The notes under the pieces were generated by a model, which was not told where the DNA came from, did no database searches, and worked only from the letters and a program-made list of their open reading frames with translations. The position numbers and the translations under genes are program-made. Shown here piece after piece: positions 8,277 through 15,972 of a stretch of 64,000 bases of DNA. The stretch's first letter is position 1. Each line of letters opens with the position of its first letter. The DNA comes from Allobosea sp. LC85 (GTDB lineage: Bacteria; Pseudomonadota; Alphaproteobacteria; Rhizobiales; Beijerinckiaceae): the NCBI RefSeq assembly GCF_000735605.1, contig NZ_JPKG01000033.1, positions 62,001 to 126,000 on the forward strand, given 5' to 3'.

Positions 8277-9272
8277 ATGGCGAAACCCTCGAGCAAGCCG
8301 CAGGCGAAGCCGGGCAGTGCGGCGAATTCCGCCATCCGGCAGCAACGCCGGATCCAGAGGCAGGTTGCCCAAGCGGATAAGAAGCCGACAAAGGAAAAAT
8401 CCGGAGCGATGCAGGCGGGCGCGCGCCGCTATCCCGAGCCGCCCTTCAAGAAGCAGCATCAGCCCAAGCCCGGTTCGGAGGCGGTGCTCGATCCAGCCCC
8501 GATGTATGATGCGCCCTATTACAAGGGCTCGGGCAAGCTCGAGGGCAAGGTCGCGGTGATCACGGGCGGCGATTCAGGCATCGGGCGCTCGGTCGCCGTG
8601 CTCTTTGCGCGCGAGGGCGCGGATGTCGCCATCCTGCATCTCGGCGAAGCCGGGGATGCGAAGGTCACGCGGCAGGCGGTCGAAGCCGAAGGGCGGCGCT
8701 GCCTGGTGATCCCAGGCGATGTCCGGGACGCAGGCTTCTGCCGAAAGGCGGTGGCTGAGGTCATCAAGACCTTCGGCAAGCTCGATGTCCTCGTCAACAA
8801 CGCCGCCTTCCAGGTCCATTCGGCGCGCTTCGAAGACCTGAGCGAAGAGCATTTCGACACGACGCTGAAGACCAATCTCTACGGCTATTTCCACATGTCG
8901 CGCGCGGCCCTCGCGCATATGAGTGTGGGCGGCGCCATCGTGAATTCCGGCTCCGTCACTGGGTTGATGGGCAGCGAAGCGCTGATCGATTATGCCATGA
9001 CCAAGGGCGGCATCCACGCCTTTACCCGCTCGCTCGCCGCCCATCTCGTGCCGCGCGGCATCAGGGTCAATGCAGTCGCCCCCGGGCCGGTCTGGACGCC
9101 GCTCAACCCGTCGGACAAGACGGCCGAAGATGTCGCCACATTCGGGGCGCAGACGCCGATGAAGCGCCCGGCCCAGCCCGAGGAGATTGCGCCGGCCTAT
9201 GTCTTCCTCGCCTCGCCGCACTGCTCGAGCTACATCACCGGGGAAATCCTCCCGATCATCGGCGGCTATTAG
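8277..9272 (+). CDS. SDR-family oxidoreductase (general-stress type)
   Basis: The protein has 331 residues. A 45-residue basic, Gln-rich disordered N-terminus precedes a classical short-chain dehydrogenase: cofactor motif TGGDSGIG (96-103), NNAA (174-177), catalytic Ser225, Tyr239 and Lys243 (YAMTK). The sequence ends in the family's ASPHCSSYITGEILPIIGG. It most resembles stress-induced SDRs such as Bacillus YdaD/YhdG-type proteins; the substrate is unknown. The ATG at 8277 follows GGAGG (8267-8271); longer in-frame starts upstream lack support. A near-consensus EcfG promoter and the preceding tiny stress-type gene suggest shared regulation. Confidence 0.9.
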   Translation: MAKPSSKPQAKPGSAANSAIRQQRRIQRQVAQADKKPTKEKSGAMQAGARRYPEPPFKKQHQPKPGSEAVLDPAPMYDAPYYKGSGKLEGKVAVITGGDSGIGRSVAVLFAREGADVAILHLGEAGDAKVTRQAVEAEGRRCLVIPGDVRDAGFCRKAVAEVIKTFGKLDVLVNNAAFQVHSARFEDLSEEHFDTTLKTNLYGYFHMSRAALAHMSVGGAIVNSGSVTGLMGSEALIDYAMTKGGIHAFTRSLAAHLVPRGIRVNAVAPGPVWTPLNPSDKTAEDVATFGAQTPMKRPAQPEEIAPAYVFLASPHCSSYITGEILPIIGGY

Positions 9273-9307
9273 GAAACCTGGCCGAGCGTCCCGAGCAGAA
9301 GCCACAC

Positions 9308-9332
9308 GGAACCTCATGGACCGGCCAAGGTT
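9308..9332 (+). promoter_or_regulatory. near-consensus EcfG-type promoter
   Basis: GGAAC (9308-9312), 16 bases, GGTT (9329-9332), 45 bases before the ATG at 9377. One -10 mismatch. Confidence 0.4.
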
Positions 9333-9376
9333 AATGCATCGGTTGCAGCGGCCATCAATGCTCGGGCGGACCTGCC

Positions 9377-9499
9377 ATGCGCTCGCGCTATCTCGACATC
9401 CTGATCTGGCTCACCGTCCTGGCGCTCGTTGCGGGGTTCGGGGTCAAGATGCTGGGAACCAGGCAAATCCAGGACCCGGCGCGCATTTATCGCGACTGA
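9377..9499 (+). CDS. 40-residue small membrane protein
   Basis: A short frame starting MRSRYLDILIWLTVLALVAG: one transmembrane helix (about residues 6-24), then a short basic tail ending IYRD. No family is recognised. The ribosome binding site is weak (GGGCGG). Support comes from a clean hydrophobic profile, a near-consensus EcfG promoter upstream and its position among stress-type genes. Confidence 0.5.
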   Translation: MRSRYLDILIWLTVLALVAGFGVKMLGTRQIQDPARIYRD

Positions 9500-9540
9500 G
9501 CGGAGCCTTCACTCCCCTCGTGTGCGGATATCGGCTTATC

Positions 9541-9807
9541 TCAGATCGGCGGCTTCTTCGGCTTGGCTGTATCTTTTGGAGGGGCTGTTTCTTTTGGGCT
9601 GCCTGATTCTTTTGGAGTGGCTTGGGCCGCATGCTTGATCGAAGCCGCACCGTCATGCTCGTCGGCCTCGAACGGCGCATGCGGCCCGGTCTCGTGTTGC
9701 GACAGGGGGCTCGGACCCGGACGGCGCTGTTCCTGTGCGCCCGACTGTCCCGGTCGCTGCGCCGTCCGATAGGGCACCGGCGCGTCGGTGTGCTTGTCCG
9801 TGGTCAT
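9541..9807 (-). CDS. small hydrophilic protein, 88 residues
   Basis: The product starts MTTDKHTDAPVPYRTAQRPG and is very polar, rich in Pro, Gln, Lys, Glu and His, with a Lys/Pro repetitive tail (KETAPPKDTAKPKKPPI). It is probably disordered. I do not recognise it. The ATG at 9807 is preferred because GAGGTG lies six bases upstream. It starts 11 bases after the stop codon of the 9818-10018 gene, so the two probably form one transcript from the EcfG promoter at 10056-10080. Confidence 0.6.
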   Translation of the reverse strand: MTTDKHTDAPVPYRTAQRPGQSGAQEQRRPGPSPLSQHETGPHAPFEADEHDGAASIKHAAQATPKESGSPKETAPPKDTAKPKKPPI

Positions 9808-9817
9808 CGCCATCACC

Positions 9818-10018
9818 TCAGGTTTCACAAATGCCGGGAGGAGGGGACTCTGTCATCTTCATAGGACTCGCGTCTTCTCGGGTCTCGGCCCCTGCCATCG
9901 GTCGATCACGCCTCTGCCGCCCCTGCTCGCCTTGCCTCCTGTCCTGCTGGCCCTGTCCAAGCGGCAGGGTGCTTGCGGCGTCCGTTGTGGGGGTTTTCCG
10001 TCCGTAACCGTCTCGCAT
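9818..10018 (-). CDS. small hydrophilic protein, 66 residues
   Basis: The product starts MRDGYGRKTPTTDAASTLPL and continues with a Gln/Arg-rich, low-complexity stretch; it is likely disordered and not recognised. GGGAGG lies five bases before the ATG at 10018. A perfect minus-strand EcfG promoter ends 38 bases upstream, which supports this short frame as a real stress-induced gene. It is divergent from the YciF-like gene and followed closely by another small hydrophilic gene. Confidence 0.6.
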   Translation of the reverse strand: MRDGYGRKTPTTDAASTLPLGQGQQDRRQGEQGRQRRDRPMAGAETREDASPMKMTESPPPGICET

Positions 10019-10055
10019 GATGGCCTCCCGTGATGCCAGGCGCGGCTGCGCAGGA

Positions 10056-10080
10056 AACGTCGCGCCCTGAATGAGGTTCC
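10056..10080 (-). promoter_or_regulatory. EcfG-type stress promoter (minus strand)
   Basis: Minus strand GGAAC (10076-10080), 16 bases, CGTT (10056-10059). A perfect match, directed at the 9818-10018 gene. Confidence 0.75.
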
Positions 10081-10150
10081 AAGGGCGGCGGCACGGCCGC
10101 TCGAAATGGTGCGATGGCGGGATTTTCGACACGGGAGCCGGCCATGGGGT

Positions 10151-10175
10151 GGAACAGGCCGGCGCCCGCTACGTT
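10151..10175 (+). promoter_or_regulatory. EcfG-type stress promoter for the YciF-like gene
   Basis: GGAAC (10151-10155), 16 bases, CGTT (10172-10175). A perfect match, 65 bases before the ATG at 10240. It diverges from the promoter at 10056-10080. Confidence 0.8.
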
Positions 10176-10239
10176 GGTCCGGCAGAAAGCGCGCCAAACC
10201 CGATCGGCGTCGGCGGGGGCCAAATCCCAGGAGGATGGA

Positions 10240-10743
10240 ATGGGCATTTTTTCCAAGGACATCAAGACGATGGATGATCTCTTCGTCCACACGCTCCAGG
10301 ACATGTATTACGCCGAGAAGCAGATCCATAAGTCGCTGCCGAAGATGATCGACAAGGCAACGGACCCGCAGTTGAAGCAGGGTCTCGTCACCCATCGCGG
10401 CGAAACCGAAGGCCATATCAAGCGGCTTGAACAGGTCTTCATTCAGCATGGCGCGGAGGCGAAGGGGGTGGATTGCCCTGCGATCGACGGCATCCTCGAA
10501 GAAGCCGATGAGGTTCTCGGCGAGGTTGCCGACAAGCAGGTGGTCGATGCCGCGATCATCGCCTGCGCACAAGCGGTCGAGCATTACGAGATCACGCGCT
10601 ATGGCACGCTGGCCGCCTGGGCCAAGCAACTGGGCCGGAACGATTGCGCCACCCTGCTGCAGCAGAACCTCGACGAGGAATTCGCAGCGGACAAGAAGCT
10701 CACCAAGCTCGCCGAAGCCGGCATCAACCGGCAGGCGGCGTAG
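10240..10743 (+). CDS. YciF/DUF892 ferritin-like stress protein
   Basis: The 167-residue all-helical protein belongs to the DUF892 (YciE/YciF) ferritin-like family. It opens with DLFVHTLQDMYYAEKQIHKSLPKM and has the expected Glu/His pairs (HRGETEGHIKRLEQVF; ACAQAVEHYEITRYGTL; NLDEEFAADKKL) that would bind a di-metal centre. Members are stress-induced cytoplasmic proteins. AGGAGG (10229-10234) precedes the ATG at 10240. The EcfG promoter 65 bases upstream gives a clear link to the general stress response. A GC-rich hairpin at about 10808-10833 downstream lacks a T tract. Confidence 0.93.
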   Translation: MGIFSKDIKTMDDLFVHTLQDMYYAEKQIHKSLPKMIDKATDPQLKQGLVTHRGETEGHIKRLEQVFIQHGAEAKGVDCPAIDGILEEADEVLGEVADKQVVDAAIIACAQAVEHYEITRYGTLAAWAKQLGRNDCATLLQQNLDEEFAADKKLTKLAEAGINRQAA

Positions 10744-10950
10744 CGAGAGCGAGCGCAAGCACCGCCGCCTTGTGGCCGGCGGCCTGAGCGACCAACGCCA
10801 CGAGTGGCCCCGCCGTTTCATCCGATCCGGCGGGGTCATGCGTTTTGGTCCGTGGCCTGGCCTGCCGCAGGCGCTCGCCCCCGGCGTTTTCGGCGGGCAG
10901 CGCTCTCTGCAGCGAACGGCACGGCGTGGCGAGCTCAACCCGCAATCCTG

Positions 10951-11973
10951 CTATTTATAGGCGATCGCGGCGCTCGACGGACCGGTCAGCGGGATGATCT
11001 CGAACGCCCTGAAACCGGCCTCGCGACACCAGTCTTCAAAGTCGGCGCCGGAGTAATCGAAGGCATCGCCGAACTCGATCAGCATGTTGAGGGACATCAT
11101 CAGGCCGAAGGCATTCTCGCGTCTTGCATCGTCGATCAGCGCCTCGATCACCACGAACGCGCCGCCCGGCGGCAGGGCATCATAGGCTTTGCGGATCAGC
11201 GCCTTCTTCTTCTCCAGGTTCCAGTCATGCAGGATCATCCCCATGGTGATGATGTCGGCCCTGGGCAATGGATCGGCGAAGAAGTCACCGCCGATTGCCG
11301 TGACCCGATCGCTGAGGCCGGCCTGTTCGATCCTGCGCGTGGCGATCGGCACGACTTTTGGGAGATCGAAGCTGGTGCAGCGCATATGCGGATGCGCTGC
11401 CGCGACCATGCAGGAGAGCTGCCCGGTCGCACCGCCGACATCGCAAAGGGTCGTGTATTTTGAGAAGTCGAAGGCCGCTGCAAACAGCTTGAAGTTGCCG
11501 GCCGAGATGCCCGACATCGCGTTCATGAACTGCTCGAGCCGCGCCGGGTCGGCATAGAGCGTCGCGAACATCGGCTCCTCGGAATGCCTGGTTTCGTTCT
11601 GCGGGTTGCCGGTCCTGAGAGCCTCGGTGAGGTCGCCCCAGAAGCGGTAGAGCCGCGCATTCGCCATCTCGAGGATGCCGCCGATATAGCCGGGACTGTC
11701 CCGGTCCAGGAAGACGGCGCTGTCTGGCGTATTCGCATAGCGCGCCTGCGGCCCGTCGCCGTCCCGCTGGAGGAACTTGAGCGCGACCAGCGCATCGGGA
11801 AAATCCGGAATGGCGCGGGGATGGAGCTGCAAGGCAGCGGCAATCTCCTGCCCCGTCATCGGCTGCCTGGCCAGCTTGGTGAAAAGGCCGAGTTCGACGG
11901 CCGAAAGCAGCGTCTTCGAGGCAAAGAACCCCATCCCGACCTGCATGATATGCGACGGATCAAGCCCGGACAT
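10951..11973 (-). CDS. SAM-dependent O-methyltransferase
   Basis: The product has 340 residues. The N-terminal helical dimerisation domain (about 1-100) precedes a class I methyltransferase domain with the SAM-binding motif DVGGATGQL (178-186) and the LHDWN motif (247-251). That combination marks the O-methyltransferase family that includes hydroxyneurosporene and acetylserotonin methyltransferases. The substrate is probably a small hydroxylated compound and cannot be set. The start at 11973 is chosen over a frame extending 55 residues upstream because AGAGGG lies five bases before this ATG. No biosynthetic partner genes are next to it. Confidence 0.87.
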   Translation of the reverse strand: MSGLDPSHIMQVGMGFFASKTLLSAVELGLFTKLARQPMTGQEIAAALQLHPRAIPDFPDALVALKFLQRDGDGPQARYANTPDSAVFLDRDSPGYIGGILEMANARLYRFWGDLTEALRTGNPQNETRHSEEPMFATLYADPARLEQFMNAMSGISAGNFKLFAAAFDFSKYTTLCDVGGATGQLSCMVAAAHPHMRCTSFDLPKVVPIATRRIEQAGLSDRVTAIGGDFFADPLPRADIITMGMILHDWNLEKKKALIRKAYDALPPGGAFVVIEALIDDARRENAFGLMMSLNMLIEFGDAFDYSGADFEDWCREAGFRAFEIIPLTGPSSAAIAYK

Positions 11974-12286
11974 GATGGCCCTCTTGCTGGCAGGTGCTGC
12001 CCCAAGGGGGGCTATGGCTCGTAGCGATGCCGATCCTAGCACAGGTCTCGCATCCCGCGGCCCCTCGCTGACGGTAAGGCCAGTATTCGCGGCAGATTTC
12101 GGCCTTGCTTTGGGCAAGAATTCGACCTGAGGTTGCATTAGGATGCTGCGTTTGCGCTGTGTCGTTTAAGCAACTGACTCCGAATACTTGCGCGTCAACG
12201 GTCCAGATCCATGCAATTCTGCTTGTCCTTTGCCGGCAATGGCCCCAGCCTCCGCCCCGTCGTGAGTGTGCGTGAGGGAGTTGCCC
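11974..12286. other. divergent promoter region
   Basis: 313 bases between the methyltransferase (minus) and two small membrane genes (plus). I see no repeat, RNA or clear promoter consensus in it. Confidence 0.4.
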
Positions 12287-12406
12287 ATGAATGCGCAGTC
12301 AAGAACGTCCGACCTGACGATGACCACCCGTTGTCACTGGGTTCTGTTCCGAACAGCAATCGTCGTGATCCTAGCAGCAGCAGCATTGGCGCCGCTCACC
12401 CGGTAA
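12287..12406 (+). CDS. 39-residue small membrane protein
   Basis: The frame starts MNAQSRTSDLTMTTRCHWVL and has one Ala/Val/Ile-rich helix (about residues 18-36). GAGGGAG (12274-12280) lies six bases before the ATG. No family is recognised. It is followed 30 bases later by another small membrane frame, so the two may be co-transcribed. Confidence 0.55.
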   Translation: MNAQSRTSDLTMTTRCHWVLFRTAIVVILAAAALAPLTR

Positions 12407-12436
12407 GGGGAGAGCGCCGGCAAGGTGCCGGATAAG

Positions 12437-12550
12437 ATGCCCCGATCCGGCAGGCATATCTGGATCGGGGCGATGATCGCCATCATTCTCGTAGTCTACG
12501 GGTTCACACACCCGTTCAGGATCATGCTGCTCCGCGCGCTGGGCTACTGA
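12437..12550 (+). CDS. 37-residue small membrane protein
   Basis: The frame starts MPRSGRHIWIGAMIAIILVV and ends RIMLLRALGY: a basic N-terminus and one transmembrane helix. AAGGTG lies nine bases upstream of the ATG. It resembles many short uncharacterised alphaproteobacterial membrane peptides. The next 177 bases (12551-12727) are extremely GCGCG-rich and hold nothing I can name. Confidence 0.5.
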   Translation: MPRSGRHIWIGAMIAIILVVYGFTHPFRIMLLRALGY

Positions 12551-12727
12551 ACGAAGCGGCGCGCGGGCAAGCCAGGATCAGGGAAGCAGGATTCCGAGAG
12601 CCGAGGCCGGCCTTCCGCGCCGCGCGGACATGCGGCGCGGGAAAACATGCCGCGCGGGACGATGCAGCGCGCGGAGACGCTGTGCCGAAGAGCGCGCGGG
12701 AAGAGCGCGCGGCGCGTCGCCTCGCCG

Positions 12728-13060
12728 TCAGGACAGCGCGAATGCAGCAAGCTCCTTCGCTCCGGCGACAGGTTCCTCCGTCCCGGCGAGCGGATTGGCC
12801 GCCAGCGCGACGGCGAACGCGTCAGGCGGCACGAGCTCCCCGCCCAGATGCTCATGAAAGGCGTGGGCGAGACTCTCTTCACGAAAGCAGACCCGCACGG
12901 CGCCATTGTCTCCATTCAGAGACACTGCGCGATACATGATCTTCCAGCGCATGAGCCAGTCGTCCATCGCCTCCAATCGGCAGAGGAAATCGTCACCATC
13001 AGGTGTGACCAGGACCTGGTGCCGCCAGGGCCCCCTGGTCGTGTCCTCACCCCGTTTCAT
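12728..13060 (-). CDS. hypothetical protein, 110 residues
   Basis: The product starts MKRGEDTTRGPWRHQVLVTP and contains a compact, conserved-looking core (DDFLCRLEAMDDWLMRWKIM, then VRVCFREESLAHAFHEHLGG) before an Ala-rich tail. It is soluble, with no signal peptide and no family recognised. The ATG at 13060 has only a weak GGGTG upstream; a longer frame adds 15 Gly/Ala-rich residues without support. It is transcribed away from the RTX genes. Confidence 0.6.
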   Translation of the reverse strand: MKRGEDTTRGPWRHQVLVTPDGDDFLCRLEAMDDWLMRWKIMYRAVSLNGDNGAVRVCFREESLAHAFHEHLGGELVPPDAFAVALAANPLAGTEEPVAGAKELAAFALS

Positions 13061-13196
13061 CGTGTCACCCGCATCCTGGCCCGGCGCAGCGCCGCCCGGC
13101 GCCATCCATTCGCCTTGTGTTCGGGGTTCGGTTGCCGCGGCAACCGGGACGCGGCGGTCCCTCCAACCCCGCTTCCACAGTCATTTTCCGATCTTA

Positions 13197-13246
13197 CACG
13201 CGCGAAGCTGACAGGAAGCTGACACGACTTGTCAGCTTCGCGCGTG
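13197..13246. promoter_or_regulatory. operator-like element upstream of RTX gene 1
   Basis: Three AGCTGACA half-sites: direct copies at 13206-13213 and 13217-13224 (11-bp spacing) and an inverted copy at 13230-13237. The outer 17-bp arms (13197-13213 and 13230-13246) are perfectly complementary. The same three half-sites with identical spacing lie at 15771-15802, the same distance (202-203 bp) before the second RTX start. Direct 11-bp repeats are typical of OmpR/PhoB-family regulators; the regulator is not known. Confidence 0.6.
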
Positions 13247-13408
13247 AAGACTCGGAATAAACTGAGCCATTCCCCAGGTGAGGGTGCAACACCCCCCTGA
13301 TCGAGAAAGCGCGGCCGGACGACGGGCTCGGCCACAGACGAGGACCAGGTTCCGCCTGCCAGAAACCATGGGCTCCAGGGGGCATTTCCACCATATCGGA
13401 GCAGGATC

Positions 13409-15646
13409 ATGGCCAATATCGACGGCACACCCGGTGACGACTTCCTGTTCGGCACCGAAGAAGACGACCTTATCCGTGGTTTGGCAGGGGCCGATTTCAT
13501 CCTCGGCTTTGGCGGCAATGACACGCTCGAGGGCGGCGAGGGCGACGATATTCTGGCCGGCGGAGCCGGCGCCGATCTGCTGCAAGGCGGCGACGGCAAT
13601 GACGCGCTCTCCGGCGACTCCAGCTCCGAGCTTGCGGGTATCGACACCCTGACCGGTGGTGCCGGCAATGACGGCTTCGAATGGGACCCGTTTGGCGAAA
13701 CCTCCACTTCAGTGATTACCGATATCGTGACCGACTTCCAGGGCGCCGGGAACGCCGTCGGCGACACGCTGGAGTTGATAACGTTCAACGCGCCGACGCG
13801 CTTCACGTTCGGCGGGCAGCTCGCGGCCCTGCCGGTGATCGGCAGCTCGATCGGGACGAGTGGCGACGGCCTGGCGGCCGTCTCATACGCCTTCAGCGGC
13901 GGCAATACCTTCGTGCTCTCCGACAGCAACGACAATGGCAGCTATGATGCAGGAGACCTCACGATCCGCCTCAACGGCCAGCTCAACCTCGTCCAGTCGG
14001 ATTTCGGCAGCACGGAGTTCGTGATTGCCGGCACCAACGGGCCGGACACGATCAACGGCACCCCCGGCAACGATACGATCCTGGCGCTCGGCGGCAACGA
14101 CACGGTCAATGGCCTTGGCGGCGATGACGTCATCGAAGGCGGCGACGGCGCCGACACGCTGAATGGCGGTGACGGCAACGACCGGATCCGGGGCGGCAAT
14201 GGCGCTGATGTGATCAATGGCGGCGAAGGCCGCGACTTCCTCACAGGCGAGGCCGGCAATGACATCATCGACGGCGGCGGCGGCAATGACAGCGTGCTGG
14301 CGGGCGGCGACGGCAACGATACCGTCTCCGGCGGTGCCGGAAACGACAATGTCGATGGCGACGCCGGCAACGACACGCTCTTCGGTGGCACCGGCAGTGA
14401 CGATCTCTTCGGCCTCGAGGGCAACGACGTCATGTCCGGGGACGCTGGCAACGACGACCTGTTCGGCGGCGAAGGCAATGATCAGCTGAGTGGCGGTGCG
14501 GGCATCGACATACTGGAAGGCGAAGAAGGCGCCGACCGGATCGAGGGTGGCGACGGCAACGACCGGCTCAACTTCTTCACCAGCGCCTTCCAGCCGGATT
14601 CGACCTTCTCGGTGCGCGATTTCGTGCTCGACTTCCAGGGCGCCGGACTGGCCGGTGGCGATGTGCTCCGGCTCTCGGGCGGCGAGTTCGCCTGGGTCGG
14701 CCAGATCGACGCCAATCCGCGCATCGGTGCGGCCTTGCCGGGCGGTGGCGATGAGCTGACGCAGCTGGGCTATATCCAGCGCACCGGCAATACCTTCCTG
14801 GTCGCCGACACCAATGATGACGGCCTGCTCGATGCCAACGACTTCACGGTCGAGTTCGCCGGGCTCCAGAACTTCACGACCGGCGATTTCACCAGCACCG
14901 AGTTCATCATCGCGGGCACGAACGGCGATGATGTCATCACCGGCACGCCGGGCGACGACCGGATCTTCGCCGCGGGTGGCAACGACCAGGTCACTGCGCT
15001 TGCTGGCAATGACGAGGTCCATGGCGGCGCCGGCAACGATGTCCTCGATGGCGGCCCGGGCGGCTTCGACAACCTGTTTGGCGAGGCGGGCAATGACCAG
15101 CTGACGCTGGCGACCAGCGACGGCGGCGGCGTGGCCTCGGGCGGCGAAGGCGACGACCTCCTGTTCGGCAGCGACACCTCCTCCAGCAACTTCGACAACA
15201 GCCTGCAGGGCGATGCCGGCAATGACGAGTTGCATGCCGGCACGGTCGGCTCATCCATGAACGGGGGAGGCGGCTCGGATCGGCTGATCAGCGGTGCGGC
15301 CGATGACCAGATGGAGGCCGGGCGCGACGAGTTCGGTTTCGAGCTGGATAATGCGCAGGACCTGTTCGTCTACAGCGGAACCGGGCGCTGGAGCACGGAA
15401 GGCAGCTTCTTCGGCGACACGGTCTCCGGCTTCCAGGACGGTTCGGACCTGTTCGACCTGCGCGGCAGCGGCCTGCAGTTCTCTGACCTCTCGATCGTCA
15501 ACGAGGAGTTCCAGACGACGATCACCTCGAACCGCGGGGCGATCACGATCTTCGAGAATGCCGGCCAGGAGGTTTTCCTCGACCAGGATGATTTCCTGTT
15601 CGGCCCGGCGCCCGCGCCGTTCTCGACCGACCCGCTGTTCATCTAA
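13409..15646 (+). CDS. RTX calcium-binding repeat protein 1
   Basis: The 745-residue acidic protein is built from three blocks of GGxGxDxLx RTX nonapeptides (about 10-75, 210-385 and 505-640), separated by two related globular segments. Each segment carries a DFQGAG motif and an ND(N/D)G-type turn (NDNGSYDAGDLTIRL; NDDGLLDANDFTVEF). A final non-repeat domain (about 650-745) ends in the type I secretion-style C-terminus. There is no N-terminal signal peptide, as expected for type I export, but no T1SS genes lie here. No protease or toxin catalytic motif is visible, so it may be a surface-layer, adhesin or biofilm protein. The start follows GGAGCAGG. A near-copy lies directly downstream. Confidence 0.9.
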   Translation: MANIDGTPGDDFLFGTEEDDLIRGLAGADFILGFGGNDTLEGGEGDDILAGGAGADLLQGGDGNDALSGDSSSELAGIDTLTGGAGNDGFEWDPFGETSTSVITDIVTDFQGAGNAVGDTLELITFNAPTRFTFGGQLAALPVIGSSIGTSGDGLAAVSYAFSGGNTFVLSDSNDNGSYDAGDLTIRLNGQLNLVQSDFGSTEFVIAGTNGPDTINGTPGNDTILALGGNDTVNGLGGDDVIEGGDGADTLNGGDGNDRIRGGNGADVINGGEGRDFLTGEAGNDIIDGGGGNDSVLAGGDGNDTVSGGAGNDNVDGDAGNDTLFGGTGSDDLFGLEGNDVMSGDAGNDDLFGGEGNDQLSGGAGIDILEGEEGADRIEGGDGNDRLNFFTSAFQPDSTFSVRDFVLDFQGAGLAGGDVLRLSGGEFAWVGQIDANPRIGAALPGGGDELTQLGYIQRTGNTFLVADTNDDGLLDANDFTVEFAGLQNFTTGDFTSTEFIIAGTNGDDVITGTPGDDRIFAAGGNDQVTALAGNDEVHGGAGNDVLDGGPGGFDNLFGEAGNDQLTLATSDGGGVASGGEGDDLLFGSDTSSSNFDNSLQGDAGNDELHAGTVGSSMNGGGGSDRLISGAADDQMEAGRDEFGFELDNAQDLFVYSGTGRWSTEGSFFGDTVSGFQDGSDLFDLRGSGLQFSDLSIVNEEFQTTITSNRGAITIFENAGQEVFLDQDDFLFGPAPAPFSTDPLFI

Positions 15647-15647
15647 G

Positions 15648-15733
15648 GCATCGGCTACGAAACGTGGATTGCGGTTTTCGTCAACGCGGAAGGTTGGAGC
15701 ATCGGACCGGATACGGATCCGGTTCGATGCTCC
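15648..15733. repeat. GCATCGG repeat remnant and terminator-like hairpin
   Basis: Just after the RTX1 stop lies half of the GCATCGGC...AAAGTGGATTGCGGTTTTCG repeat. It is followed at 15696-15733 by a long hairpin (GGAGCATCGGACCGGAT with one mismatch in its complement). It probably ends RTX1 transcription. Confidence 0.75.
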
Positions 15734-15770
15734 AGCGGGCTCGGACGCACTTATCCGGAACGGAGCGCGG

Positions 15771-15802
15771 AGCTGACAAGAAGCTGACAGGTCCTGTCAG
15801 CT
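15771..15802. promoter_or_regulatory. operator-like element upstream of RTX gene 2
   Basis: AGCTGACA at 15771-15778 and 15782-15789 (11-bp spacing) and inverted at 15795-15802: the same geometry and distance to the start codon as at 13206-13237. The flanking long palindrome of copy 1 is not kept, so the three half-sites are the conserved part. Confidence 0.6.
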
Positions 15803-15972
15803 TGGTGAACACCGGTTTCGGGTAAGCAGGCCGATTCCAGGTGGGGTGCGGCATCCCACCTGATCGCGAAGACGCGGCCGGACGAGTGGCCCGACCAGCG
15901 ACGAGCATACGGCTTCCATCTGCCAGAAACCATGGGCTCCGGGGGGCGTTTCCACCAATTCGGAGCAGGATC

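Noticed and set aside
13883..15235. Long open frame (450 codons) antisense to RTX gene 1, and its twin at 16447-17799
   Set aside because: The RTX repeat codon pattern keeps the opposite strand open; the predicted proteins are low-complexity Val/Ala/Ile repeats with no ribosome binding site.
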